Notes under the pieces: generated by a model | What the model saw: only the letters and a program-made list of their open reading frames with translations | The model's database searches: none | What the model was told of the DNA's origin: nothing | Position numbers and translations under genes: made by a program | Origin: Tabrizicola soli | GTDB taxonomy: Bacteria > Pseudomonadota > Alphaproteobacteria > Rhodobacterales > Rhodobacteraceae | Direction of reading: 5' to 3' | Assembly (NCBI RefSeq): GCF_015999335.1 | Contig: NZ_JAEACP010000007.1 | Location: 1-64,000 of the forward strand | Length of the DNA stretch: 64,000 nucleotides | In this document: positions 1 through 8,409 of the stretch, piece after piece | Layout: every line of letters begins with the position of its first letter | Position numbering within the stretch: the stretch's first letter is position 1

Positions 1-45
1 TCGACTGTAGACGGTAAGGCGGGCACCTTGGTGCGGGTTGTTCAT
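1..45 (-). CDS. IS481-like transposase, N-terminal 15 codons only
   Basis: The visible product begins MNNPHQGARLTVYSR, which resembles the N-terminus of IS481-family DDE transposases (a short basic lead-in before the helix-turn-helix). It runs off the left edge of the window, so domain content and intactness are unknown. An AGGA sits about 9 bases before the start. The call rests on this short N-terminus plus the element end just upstream; an unrelated protein is possible. Confidence 0.55.
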   Translation of the reverse strand, partial: MNNPHQGARLTVYSR

Positions 46-122
46 CCTGCGGGGTCCTCGGCTGGAGTTTGGCGATTGCAGCCTAACCCCGCCTCGGGTG
101 AACAACCTCCTGAGAATTCACA
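1..122 (-). mobile_element. end of an IS481-like insertion sequence (cut by window edge)
   Basis: The minus strand from 122 begins TGTGAATTCTCAGGAGG, continues through an untranslated leader and reaches the first codons of a transposase at 45. Immediately outside the end lies GCTAGC (123-128), which fits the NCTAGN target known for IS481 of Bordetella. Seen: terminal TGT, target-like hexamer, transposase start. Inferred: the rest of the element lies left of position 1. The opposite end and target duplication cannot be checked here. Confidence 0.6.
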
Positions 123-166
123 GCTAGCGCCGGATCGCGGGCGCACTCCCGCCTCGACCGCGGCCG

Positions 167-904
167 TCACTGGCGCGTGAAGTTGAACGAGATCAGCGAC
201 CCGCGGTGATAGTCGCGGGCGTAAAGCACCGGGATGCCGTTGTCGGACAGGCAGGTTTCCGACACCAGAAGCCAGGGCTCGTCATTCGCGGGGCCCTGCA
301 GCACGCCCGCCGGCAGGAAGGCCGCCGCGACATTGGCGCTGGACATCACCGGCTTGTGGCCGGCGCGCGCCAGAAGCTCGTTGACCGATCCCGTCAGGTC
401 CGCCCCGACCGGCCTGCCTGCCAGAAGCGCCATCGGGATCACGTCCTGGGTATAGACCAGAACCTCCTCCCCCGCCTCGCGCAGCCGTTCCAGCACGAAG
501 ACCTCGGCCCCCGGCGCCAGACCCAGCGCCAGCGCCGCCTGCGGATCCGAGGCCGCAAGCGCGATACGCGACGAAAGCACCCGGGTCTTCGGATCATGGC
601 CCAGCGACACGAGCATCCGGGTGATGCTTTCATAGGCGGTGATCGGCCGGGCGACATGCAACGCCGCCGCCGCGGTCACGAAGCGGCCCCGGCCATGTTC
701 GGTCACGATCAGCCTTTCCTGCTCCAGCAGGCGCAAGGCCTCGCGCACCGTCGGGCGCGAGACGCCGAAGGCCGCGCAAAGCTCCGCTTCGGTGGGGATC
801 CGGTCTCCCGCCTTCAGGCCCCGCGCGCGGATATCGTTGCTGACCGCATCGCGGATCTGCTCGGCCATCTTCCTGTGCGGCTGGAATGGTCTGGTGGTGA
901 GCAT
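167..904 (-). CDS. GntR-family transcriptional regulator with UTRA ligand domain
   Basis: A 245-aa DNA-binding repressor of the HutC/FarR subfamily. Residues about 13-75 form the winged helix, with the typical PTEAELCAAFGVSRPTVREAL recognition segment. Residues about 98-238 form the UTRA effector domain. ATG at 904 is used; a second ATG 12 codons in (MAEQIR) is possible. It lies upstream of nothing on its own strand except the IS end, and is the last gene of the minus-strand block that starts with the ABC importer, 171 bases after the amidohydrolase. It probably controls that block. The effector is unknown; UTRA members bind small acids, sugars or urocanate. Confidence 0.85.
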   Translation of the reverse strand: MLTTRPFQPHRKMAEQIRDAVSNDIRARGLKAGDRIPTEAELCAAFGVSRPTVREALRLLEQERLIVTEHGRGRFVTAAAALHVARPITAYESITRMLVSLGHDPKTRVLSSRIALAASDPQAALALGLAPGAEVFVLERLREAGEEVLVYTQDVIPMALLAGRPVGADLTGSVNELLARAGHKPVMSSANVAAAFLPAGVLQGPANDEPWLLVSETCLSDNGIPVLYARDYHRGSLISFNFTRQ

Positions 905-930
905 CCTGTCCTGGCCCGCCCGCGCCCCCC

Positions 931-948
931 TTGTCAGTCATCAGACAA
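931..948. promoter_or_regulatory. candidate GntR operator upstream of the UTRA regulator
   Basis: TTGTC, 8 bases, GACAA forms an inverted repeat 27 bases before the regulator's start codon. Its position and symmetry suit an autoregulatory GntR operator. Only the symmetry is seen; binding is inferred. Confidence 0.3.
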
Positions 949-1075
949 TAACCGGGAGCCGTCGGCCAAGTAAAGCAGGCATGCAAGCCGGCTACCGAAG
1001 CCGGATCCTTCATAAGCCTCTGGAATCACCGCCCTTCCCCATCTCGCCCGGGCCGGGCTCGCCTGCCGCCGCGCG

Positions 1076-2566
1076 TCAGCCATCGCCTTCCCGGGTCCAG
1101 GCCGGATAGGCCGGGGGGAAGATCGCAGCCACCGGCGGGTGGCCCCAGGTCCGGTCGGGATAACGCGACACCAGCCCGTCGAACTGCGCCTGCGCCCTGC
1201 GGCGGGCCTCGGCCATGTCGATCCCGGCAACCTGTCCGTCCCGCATCGACAGGCGGCCGTCCACGAACACGGCCCGCGTGACGCGGCCCGTCGCCCCCAG
1301 GATCAGCGTGCGGATCGGATCGACCCGGGGGGCCATCAGCGCATCCGCCATGTCGAAGACCGCGATGTCGGCCTTGGCCCCGGGCCGCAGCCGGCCGAGG
1401 TCGGGACGATGCAGCGCCTCCGCCCCGCCGATGGTGGCCGCGTCGAAGACGTGCTCCGGTGCGGTCTCGGTCAGCCCGTCGCCCGCCGCCCGCGCCATCA
1501 TCACCGCCACCGCCATGTTCAGGACCATATCGGGCGGGGCCGTATCCGTGCCCATGCCGATGCGGATTCCCCGCCGACGCAACCCCGCGAAGGACCGCAG
1601 CATGTCGCCCGTCCGCGCAAAGACCAGCGGGCAATGTGCGACCGTGACGCCATGGTCGGCGTAAAGCGCCAGGTCGGCCTCGGTGGTATGGACGGCATGC
1701 GGCGCGATCAGCCGGTCGTTCAGCGCCCCGAACCCGGCCAGCCATTGCGGCGCGGTGGTGCCGTGCAGGGCCTGGACGGTGTCGCGCTCCATGCGGCCCT
1801 GCGCCATGTGCAGCCGCACCGGCACGCCCAGGTCGCGCGCGGCATCCATCGTGCGCCGCACCAGCGCCTCGGTGCAGGTCTCCACCCGGTCGGGGGCCAG
1901 CATCCCCTGGACCAGCCCGCCGAACCGCCCGGCCTGCGCCTCGACGAAGGCGATGGCATCGGCAAGACCGGAGAGGCCCCTGCCCTCGTCGAAACGCGGC
2001 TCGAGCACGCCGGGCGCGGTGCAGACCATCCCGCCCGCACGATAGGCCGTTCCCACCCAGACCCGCAGCCCAAGCGCCCCGGCCGCCTCGGCCGCAGCCT
2101 CGAACTCGGCCACCGTCTCGCCCCATTCGCGGTAGAACAGCGAGGCGATCGGCAGCGCCGAGGTGATGCCGTTGCACAGAAGCTGCGCAAAGCTGAACTG
2201 CTTCTGGAAGGCGAGCTCCTCGGGCGTGTACATCTCGTAGGGCCCGCGCGCGACATAGCTTTCCGGCCAGACCCGTCCCTTGGCCCAGGCCGGGCCGCAG
2301 TCCACGCCCAGCGTCGTCGTGTCGAGATCCGACAACGCATCGAGGTCGATCAATCCGGGCGAGATCAGAACCTCACCCAGATCGATCCGGCGCGCGACCT
2401 CGCCTTCGAAGCGCGGGCCGACATGGACGATGCGATCGGCCTCGATCACCACCTCGCCATTCTCGAGCAGCCGGTGCCCGGCCGCCTGATGCGCCACGAT
2501 CCAGCGCGCGGACAGGGCGGTCCGGCCGGAGGGCCGCTTCCCAAGGGTCAAAGCCGAAAGGGTCAT
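1076..2566 (-). CDS. amidohydrolase-superfamily protein lacking the usual HxH motif
   Basis: A 496-aa protein with the composite beta-sandwich and TIM-barrel layout of chlorohydrolase/deaminase-type amidohydrolases. Later metal-site features are present: a strand ending VRLHMAQG, the APHAVH segment and GMGTDTAPPD near the end of the barrel. The first-strand motif, normally GxxDxHxH, reads GLIDLDALSD (residues 71-80), so both metal-binding histidines are replaced. The start at 2566 is supported by GGAGG 4 bases upstream and by the 4-base ATGA overlap with the preceding gene; a longer in-frame extension to 2848 runs inside that gene and is rejected. The substrate is unknown, and it may be a divergent hydrolase with altered metal use. 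Confidence 0.75.
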   Translation of the reverse strand: MTLSALTLGKRPSGRTALSARWIVAHQAAGHRLLENGEVVIEADRIVHVGPRFEGEVARRIDLGEVLISPGLIDLDALSDLDTTTLGVDCGPAWAKGRVWPESYVARGPYEMYTPEELAFQKQFSFAQLLCNGITSALPIASLFYREWGETVAEFEAAAEAAGALGLRVWVGTAYRAGGMVCTAPGVLEPRFDEGRGLSGLADAIAFVEAQAGRFGGLVQGMLAPDRVETCTEALVRRTMDAARDLGVPVRLHMAQGRMERDTVQALHGTTAPQWLAGFGALNDRLIAPHAVHTTEADLALYADHGVTVAHCPLVFARTGDMLRSFAGLRRRGIRIGMGTDTAPPDMVLNMAVAVMMARAAGDGLTETAPEHVFDAATIGGAEALHRPDLGRLRPGAKADIAVFDMADALMAPRVDPIRTLILGATGRVTRAVFVDGRLSMRDGQVAGIDMAEARRRAQAQFDGLVSRYPDRTWGHPPVAAIFPPAYPAWTREGDG

Positions 2567-3756
2567 GGGGCCTCCATCAATGCCTTGCCGTGACGCGCGG
2601 TAACCGCGCCGCGCTTCAGCGTCATGAGGACCGGCCCGCCCCGGGCCACGGCGGCGGCCAGCGTCTCTCCGGGCAACAGCGCAAGGTCGGCGGGCGCGCC
2701 AAGGGCCAGGCCATGGCCCCCGACCCCGATGGCCAGCGCCCCGCCCGAGGAACACAGATCCAGCACCGCCGCCAGATCCGCATCCGAGCGCATGTTGTTC
2801 TTCTGGGCGACGATGCGGGCGCGGTCCAGCATGTCGGGCCGGTTCCACGGGTTCCAGGTGTCCAGGACGCCATCACATCCCGCCCCCATCCTGATCCCGC
2901 GCGCCCGCAATCGCGGCACCGACGGCACCTCGCGCGAAGGCGCCCCCGTCGTCATCACCGCGATGGCCAGCTCGGCCAGCCCGTCGATCAGCGCCCCGGT
3001 CCGGCGCGCATCCGGCATCCCGAGGCAGAAGCCATGGCTGACCGTGACCTTCCCCGCCATCCCGAGCGCGCGCGTCCGCTCGCAGATCAGCTCCAGCGAG
3101 AAGGCGCCCATCTCGCCGGGTTCGTGCAGGTGGATGTCGACCCCCGCGCCATGGCGGTCGGCAAGCGCGAAGACCGTGTCGAGGTGTCCCTTCGGATCCC
3201 GGTCCACGGCGCAGGGATCAAGGCCCCCGACCAGATCGGCCCCCATTGCCATCGCCTGGTCCAAAAGCTCGGCCGTGCCGGGCCGGATCATCAGCCCGGA
3301 CTGCGGAAAGGCGACGACCTGGATGTCGAGCACCCCGCGCAGCGCGTCCCGCAGCGACAGGACGTCCCGCAGCCCATCCAGCCCGTTCTCGGTATCGACA
3401 TCGACATGGGTCCGGACATGGGTCGTGCCATTGCCGACCAGCGCCAGCGCATGGCGCATCGCCTGACGGGAGACGTCGAGCCCAAGGCGGCGCCGTTCCG
3501 CGCGCTCGTTGTCGATCATTGCGCGCAGATCGGTGCCGACGGCATTGGCATACCAGCCCATGCCCATGACCGTCTTGTCCAGATGGGTATGCGCCTCGAC
3601 CAGCCCCGGCACGCAGATGGCGCCGTCCCCCTCCTCGACCGTCAGACCGTCGGCCGAAAGCCCTTCCCCCATGGCCCCGATGCGCCCGTCCCGGATCGCC
3701 AGATCCACCGGCGGGCCGCCCAGCGGACGGATGTTGCGCAAAAGGATCCCGGTCAT
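2563..3756 (-). CDS. cytosine deaminase-like amidohydrolase
   Basis: A 397-aa protein of the CodA-like branch of amidohydrolases. Metal ligands are visible: H56 and H58 in GLVEAHTHLDKT, a histidine in VDIHLHEPGEMG, one in VTVSHGF, and the aspartate in GAGCDGVLDTWNP. The catalytic glutamate follows the third-strand histidine as in cytosine deaminase. The start at 3756 overlaps the upstream stop by ATGA. Family members hydrolyse or deaminate pyrimidine, isoguanine or hydantoin-like rings; the exact substrate cannot be told. It shares an operon with a peptide-class importer, so the substrate is probably imported by it. Confidence 0.8.
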   Translation of the reverse strand: MTGILLRNIRPLGGPPVDLAIRDGRIGAMGEGLSADGLTVEEGDGAICVPGLVEAHTHLDKTVMGMGWYANAVGTDLRAMIDNERAERRRLGLDVSRQAMRHALALVGNGTTHVRTHVDVDTENGLDGLRDVLSLRDALRGVLDIQVVAFPQSGLMIRPGTAELLDQAMAMGADLVGGLDPCAVDRDPKGHLDTVFALADRHGAGVDIHLHEPGEMGAFSLELICERTRALGMAGKVTVSHGFCLGMPDARRTGALIDGLAELAIAVMTTGAPSREVPSVPRLRARGIRMGAGCDGVLDTWNPWNRPDMLDRARIVAQKNNMRSDADLAAVLDLCSSGGALAIGVGGHGLALGAPADLALLPGETLAAAVARGGPVLMTLKRGAVTARHGKALMEAP

Positions 3757-4436
3757 GCGCCCTCCGGCGGCTGGAGTTCCATCACTCCCCGTCCCGCAAC
3801 CGGCAGATCGAGCCCGGCCTCCCAGGCCTTGGCCTGCGGCGGGGGGCGCAGCACAAACTGGCGGTCGGCCACGATGTAGTTGTCGGCATGCAGCCGCGCG
3901 ATCGGCTGGTAGACGGAGGGATCGACATAGCGGCCCTGCGCGTCCAGGCAGTCGTCGCGCACCGTCATCTCGACCACTTCGCCCAGGATGATCGCGCGGC
4001 GGGGAAAGTCGATGATCCGGTCGACCCGGCATTCCATCGCGCAGGGCGAGCGGCGGACGAAACGGGCGTCGATCCGGCGGCAGTCCCGCATCTCCAGCCC
4101 CGCCAGCGCCGGCTCGTCGATGTCGCGGGCAAAGTTGATGCCGCACAGGATCATCGCCTCGGCAAGTTCCATGTCGACCATGTTGACGCAGAACTGCCCG
4201 GTGCGGCGGATGTTCACGGCCGTATCCTTCTCGGCCCCGTCAGCGCGCGTCTGGACCCCCAGGATCACGATCGGCGGCTCTTGCGAGAAGACGTTGAAGA
4301 AGCTCATCGGCGCGGCATTGTCATGCCCCGCCTCGGAGCGGGTCGTGACCAGCGCGATCGGGCGCGGGCCGACGAAATTGGTCAGCAGGCGATAGCGGTC
4401 GGGGGCCGGTAGCCGGGTGAAATCGAACTCCATCAT
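3753..4436 (-). CDS. flavin reductase-like (split-barrel FMN) family protein
   Basis: A 227-aa protein with the split-barrel FMN-binding fold. The N-terminal segment GPRPIALVTT and the following APMSFFNVFSQEPP motif are hallmarks of the flavin reductase-like/YP_ group rather than of short RutF-type reductases. It may provide reduced flavin or act directly as an FMN oxidoreductase. It overlaps the genes on both sides by 4 bases, placing it in the same transcript as the two amidohydrolases and the ABC importer. No partner monooxygenase is seen nearby. Confidence 0.78.
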   Translation of the reverse strand: MMEFDFTRLPAPDRYRLLTNFVGPRPIALVTTRSEAGHDNAAPMSFFNVFSQEPPIVILGVQTRADGAEKDTAVNIRRTGQFCVNMVDMELAEAMILCGINFARDIDEPALAGLEMRDCRRIDARFVRRSPCAMECRVDRIIDFPRRAIILGEVVEMTVRDDCLDAQGRYVDPSVYQPIARLHADNYIVADRQFVLRPPPQAKAWEAGLDLPVAGRGVMELQPPEGA

Positions 4437-5458
4437 CCGGCCTTTCGCATCGGGAAGGAAGCGATGCGGCCTTCCTCGACCGCATGGCAGCGCACCCGGG
4501 CACCGTCGCGGGCAAGGAACTCCGGCACCTCGCTGCGGCAGCGGTCATTGGCCAGGGGGCAGCGCGGATGGAAATGGCAGCCGCGCGGCGGGGTGATCGG
4601 GTTCGGCACCTCGCCTGCCGGTCGCTCCTGATCCCGATGCGCCATCGAGATGTCGGGCACCGTCTCCAGCAGAAGCCGCGTATAGGGGTGCTGCGGTTCG
4701 GCGAAGATCCGGTCGGCGGGCGCAAGCTCGACCAGCCGTCCCAGATACATCACCCCGATCCAGTCCGAGATGTAGTTCACCACCGCAAGGTCGTGGCTGA
4801 TGAACAGGTAGGTCAGTCCCAGCTCGCGCTGCAGCGACCGCATCAGGTTCAGGATCTGCGCCTGCACCGAGACATCCAGCGCCGAGGTCGGCTCGTCGCA
4901 GACCAGGAACTCCGGCTTGGTCGAGATCGCCCGCGCAATCGAGATCCGCTGCCGCTGCCCGCCCGAGAATTCATGCGGGAACTTCTCGCCATCCGCCGCC
5001 GAAAGCCCGACGAACTCCAGCAGGCGGTCCACCTCCCTGCGGCGCGCGGCGGGATCGGGATGGGTGCCGAAGCTCTTCATCGGCTCGGCGATGATGCGCG
5101 CCACGCGCCAGCGCGGATTGAGGCTGGCGTAGGGGTCCTGGAAGATCATCTGCATCTGGCGCCGCACGGCGGGCGGCTCGCCCGCGACGGTTCCGGCAAG
5201 CTCGTGCCCGTCGAAACGGATGCTGCCGGCGGTGGGTCGGCTCAGCCCCATGAGGAGCTTGGCCACCGTCGACTTGCCGCAGCCGGATTCGCCGACCAGC
5301 GACAGCGTCGTGCCGCGCGGAATGGTGAAATCCACGCCGTCCACGGCATGGACAAAACGCCTGCCGCCCCCCGAAAGCAGGCGGTTCAGGAAGGGCTGCG
5401 ACAGATCGAAGGTCTTCTTCAGACCGGAGACGGTCAGCAGGGGCTCGGGCGCGGTCAT
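4433..5458 (-). CDS. peptide/nickel-class ABC transporter ATP-binding protein (DppF/OppF type)
   Basis: A 341-aa ATPase subunit. Walker A is GESGCGKST (about residues 50-58), the signature is FSGGQRQR, Walker B is FLVCDEPTSALD, and the switch histidine is in FISHDL. The C-terminal oligopeptide/dipeptide domain carries the Cys pattern CHFHPRCPLANDRC of this subfamily, which in some members binds an iron-sulfur cluster. Start at 5458; it overlaps the DppD-type gene upstream and the flavin reductase downstream by 4 bases. It acts at the inner face of the cytoplasmic membrane, powering uptake with its partner ATPase. Confidence 0.92.
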   Translation of the reverse strand: MTAPEPLLTVSGLKKTFDLSQPFLNRLLSGGGRRFVHAVDGVDFTIPRGTTLSLVGESGCGKSTVAKLLMGLSRPTAGSIRFDGHELAGTVAGEPPAVRRQMQMIFQDPYASLNPRWRVARIIAEPMKSFGTHPDPAARRREVDRLLEFVGLSAADGEKFPHEFSGGQRQRISIARAISTKPEFLVCDEPTSALDVSVQAQILNLMRSLQRELGLTYLFISHDLAVVNYISDWIGVMYLGRLVELAPADRIFAEPQHPYTRLLLETVPDISMAHRDQERPAGEVPNPITPPRGCHFHPRCPLANDRCRSEVPEFLARDGARVRCHAVEEGRIASFPMRKAG

Positions 5459-6423
5459 GCGGGCACCTCCGTGGTCAGGTGGCAGGCGACGGACCGGACC
5501 GGGGTTCCGGTCAGCTCCGGCCGCTCGTCGGTGCAGGGCACGAACCTGTGCGGGCAGCGGGGCGCGAAGGCGCAACCCGGCGGGCGGGCATGGGGGCGCG
5601 GCATCGCCCCCTCGATCTGCGGCAGGACCTCCGGGCGCGGTCCGATCCGCGGGATCGAGGCCATCAGCCCCGAGGTATAGGGATGGCGCGGCGCGCGCAG
5701 CACCTCGGCCACCGGCCCGACCTCGACGATCCGCCCGGCATACATGACGGCCACCCGGTCCGCCGTCTCGGCGATCACGCCCATGTCGTGGGTGACCAGG
5801 ATCACGGCCACCCCGGTTTCCCGCGCAAGCTGGCGCAGAAGCGCGATGACCTGGGCCTGCACGCTGACGTCGAGCGCCGTCGTCGGCTCGTCCGCGATGA
5901 CCAGCCTTGGCTCGGCGCACAGGGCCAGCGCGATCACGACGCGCTGCCGCATGCCGCCGGAATACTGGTGCGGATAGGTGTCGATCCGCGCCTCGGGGGC
6001 CGGGATGCCGACCCGGCGCAGCCAGTCGATCGCACGGGCGCGCGCGGCCTCGCGCGGCAGCTTCAGGTGGGTCCGGATCGTCTCGATCAGCTGCTCGCCC
6101 ACGGTCAGCACCGGGTTGAGACTGGTCAGCGGGTCCTGGAAGATCGCCCCGATCCGGCGGCCCCGGATGCGGCGGATCGCTTCGGGCGGCAGGTTGTCGA
6201 TCCGCTCGCCCTCCAGCCGGATCTCGCCGGCACTGATCCGGCCGGGGGGCTCGATCAGCCCGATGATCGCGGCGCCGGTCATCGATTTCCCGGCCCCGCT
6301 TTCGCCGACCATCCCCAGGATCTCGCCCGGCTCAAGCTCCAGGCTTACATCCTCGATGGCGTTGACGGTGCCCGAGCGCCCGAAAAAGGCGACGGTCAGG
6401 TTCTTGACGGACAGAAGGGTCAT
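5455..6423 (-). CDS. peptide/nickel-class ABC transporter ATP-binding protein (DppD/OppD type)
   Basis: A 322-aa ATPase with Walker A GESGAGKSM, signature YSGGMRQR, Walker B LVIADEPTTALD and the C-terminal CAFAPRCPHRFVPC motif of the oligopeptide ATPases. GAGGT lies 8 bases before the ATG at 6423. Walker A ends in KSM where KST or KSL is more usual; DppD-type subunits often vary here. It pairs with the downstream DppF-type ATPase. Confidence 0.92.
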   Translation of the reverse strand: MTLLSVKNLTVAFFGRSGTVNAIEDVSLELEPGEILGMVGESGAGKSMTGAAIIGLIEPPGRISAGEIRLEGERIDNLPPEAIRRIRGRRIGAIFQDPLTSLNPVLTVGEQLIETIRTHLKLPREAARARAIDWLRRVGIPAPEARIDTYPHQYSGGMRQRVVIALALCAEPRLVIADEPTTALDVSVQAQVIALLRQLARETGVAVILVTHDMGVIAETADRVAVMYAGRIVEVGPVAEVLRAPRHPYTSGLMASIPRIGPRPEVLPQIEGAMPRPHARPPGCAFAPRCPHRFVPCTDERPELTGTPVRSVACHLTTEVPA

Positions 6424-6428
6424 CGCGC

Positions 6429-7346
6429 TTACCTCAGTCTGGGGTTCAGGGCGTCGCGCAGCCAGTCGCCCAGCAGGTTCACCGCCAGGACGAGCACGAC
6501 AAGAACGATCGACGGGAAGATCACCACCCACCAGATGCCGGAGAACAGGTATTCGTTGCCGATCCGGATCAGCGTCCCCAGCGAGGGCTGGGTCGTCGGC
6601 ATCCCCACGCCAAGGAAGGAGAGCGTCGCCTCGGTCAGCACCGCCATGCCAAGGTTGATCGTCGCGATCACCAGCACCGGGCCAAGGACGTTCGGCAGGA
6701 TGTGCTGCACCATGATGCCCATCCCCGACACCCCGTTGATCCGCGCGGCCTGGACATATTCCTTCTGCCGCTCGACCATGGTGGACCCGCGGACGGTGCG
6801 GGCATATTGCACCCAGTTCGTCAGCCCGATGGCCAGGATCAGCACCCAGATCGCCGCATCGGCGTGACGGTCGGGCGGCAGGATCCCCCGGGCGATCCCG
6901 TTGACCAGCAGCGCCACCAGGATCGCCGGGAAGCTGAGGAGGATATCGGCGACGCGCATGATCGCGCCATCGACCATCCCGCCCATGAACCCGCCCAGAA
7001 GCCCCAGCGAGATCCCGATGGCCCCCGCCAGCGCCACGCTGGCAAAGCCCACGATCAGCGACAGCCGCAACCCGTAGAGGATCGAGGAATAGACGTCGCG
7101 CGCCTGTTCGTCGGTGCCCAGGAAGTAGCGCGGATCGCCCCCCTCGGCCCAGGCCGGCGGCAGTTCGCTGTCCAGCAGGAACAGCTGCGAGATGTCATAG
7201 GGGTTCTGCGTCGCCAGAAGCGGCGCCAGCAGGGCGGCAAGGAACAGGACCGCCAGCAGAAGGGTCGAGATACGCGCCGTCCAGGAGTGCCGGAAGCTCC
7301 AGGCAAGGTCGCTGGAATAGGCGCGGGAAAGGGCTTGCATGGCCAT
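6429..7346 (-). CDS. peptide/nickel-class ABC transporter permease (DppC type)
   Basis: A 305-aa inner-membrane permease. The N-terminal OppC_N segment with its first membrane helix (about 26-47) is followed by LGTDEQARDVYSSILYGLR, the standard lead-in to the five-helix BPD_transp_1 domain. The EAA-loop region is YVQAARINGVSGMGIMVQHILPN. A GGGGGA ribosome site precedes the ATG at 7346. It lies 5 bases from the DppD-type gene and 14 from DppB, so it is part of the importer operon. Confidence 0.92.
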   Translation of the reverse strand: MAMQALSRAYSSDLAWSFRHSWTARISTLLLAVLFLAALLAPLLATQNPYDISQLFLLDSELPPAWAEGGDPRYFLGTDEQARDVYSSILYGLRLSLIVGFASVALAGAIGISLGLLGGFMGGMVDGAIMRVADILLSFPAILVALLVNGIARGILPPDRHADAAIWVLILAIGLTNWVQYARTVRGSTMVERQKEYVQAARINGVSGMGIMVQHILPNVLGPVLVIATINLGMAVLTEATLSFLGVGMPTTQPSLGTLIRIGNEYLFSGIWWVVIFPSIVLVVLVLAVNLLGDWLRDALNPRLR

Positions 7347-7360
7347 GGTATCCCCCGGTC

Positions 7361-8344
7361 TCAATGCGCGCCGCGCGCGCCATCGACGCGCAGGCGGGGG
7401 TCGAGCACCGCATAGAGCAGGTCGACCGTGGTGTTGATGATGACGAAGATCAGGCTGACCAGCACCAGATAGGCCGCCATCACCGGAACGTCGCCGAAGC
7501 TGACCGCCTGGATGAAGAGCGCCCCCATGCCGGGCCACTGGAACACCGTCTCGGTGACGATGGCAAAGGCGATCAGCCCGCCCAGTTGCAGCCCGAAGAT
7601 GGTGATCACCGGGATCAGCGTGTTCTTCAGCGCATGGCGGAAGTGGATCGAGCGGTTGGAGAGGCCGCGCGCACGGGCGAACTTGATATAGTCGGTCCGC
7701 AAGACCTCCAGCATCTCGGCCCGCACCAGGCGCATGATCAGCGTCAGCTGGAACAGGCAAAGCATGATCGACGGCAGGATCAGCGCCTTCAGGCCGGCCA
7801 GGGTGAAAAAGCCCGTCGACCACCAGCCGATATCCACGACATCACCCCTGCCGAACGAGGGCAGCCAGCCCAGCCAGACCGAGAAGACCAGGATCAGCAG
7901 GATGCCGGTCACGAAGGTCGGCAACGAGATCCCGATCAGCGAGATCAGCTGCAGCGACTGCGCCGGGAAGCTGCGCGGCCGCAGCGCGGTCAGGATGCCC
8001 AGCGGGATCCCCAGCACCAGCGACAGGACCGCCGCCACCAGGACAAGCTCGGCCGTGGCGGGGAAGCGTTCCGCAAGCAGGGTCGAAACCGGCCGGGCAT
8101 TGCGCCACGAAAGGCCGAAATCGCCCTGCGCCGCGCGGGCCACGAAGCGGCCGTATTGCAGCCACAGCGGCTGGTCGAGGCCGAGGCGCTCGCGCACGGC
8201 CGCGCGCTCTTCGGTGCTGGCATTCTCGGCGACCATCGAGTTCACCGGGTCGCCCATGAAACGGAACATCAGGAAGGCGATCAGCGCAACCGCGAGCATC
8301 ACGAAGACCGACTGGATGACGCGGCGAACAAGAAATCCGAGCAT
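7361..8344 (-). CDS. peptide/nickel-class ABC transporter permease (DppB type)
   Basis: A 327-aa inner-membrane permease. It begins with the DppB/OppB-type helix MLGFLVRRVIQSVFVML and the MGDPV segment, then about five further helices. The EAA-like loop is YIKFARARGLSNRSIHFRHALKN. It lies between the solute-binding protein (65-base gap) and DppC, the standard order for this transporter class. Confidence 0.93.
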   Translation of the reverse strand: MLGFLVRRVIQSVFVMLAVALIAFLMFRFMGDPVNSMVAENASTEERAAVRERLGLDQPLWLQYGRFVARAAQGDFGLSWRNARPVSTLLAERFPATAELVLVAAVLSLVLGIPLGILTALRPRSFPAQSLQLISLIGISLPTFVTGILLILVFSVWLGWLPSFGRGDVVDIGWWSTGFFTLAGLKALILPSIMLCLFQLTLIMRLVRAEMLEVLRTDYIKFARARGLSNRSIHFRHALKNTLIPVITIFGLQLGGLIAFAIVTETVFQWPGMGALFIQAVSFGDVPVMAAYLVLVSLIFVIINTTVDLLYAVLDPRLRVDGARGAH

Positions 8345-8409
8345 GGCGAAATCTCCCCTGCCTCAGGACCGAAGGATGGGGCGGGCATTCCGCTGCCCGC
8401 CCCGGCGGA

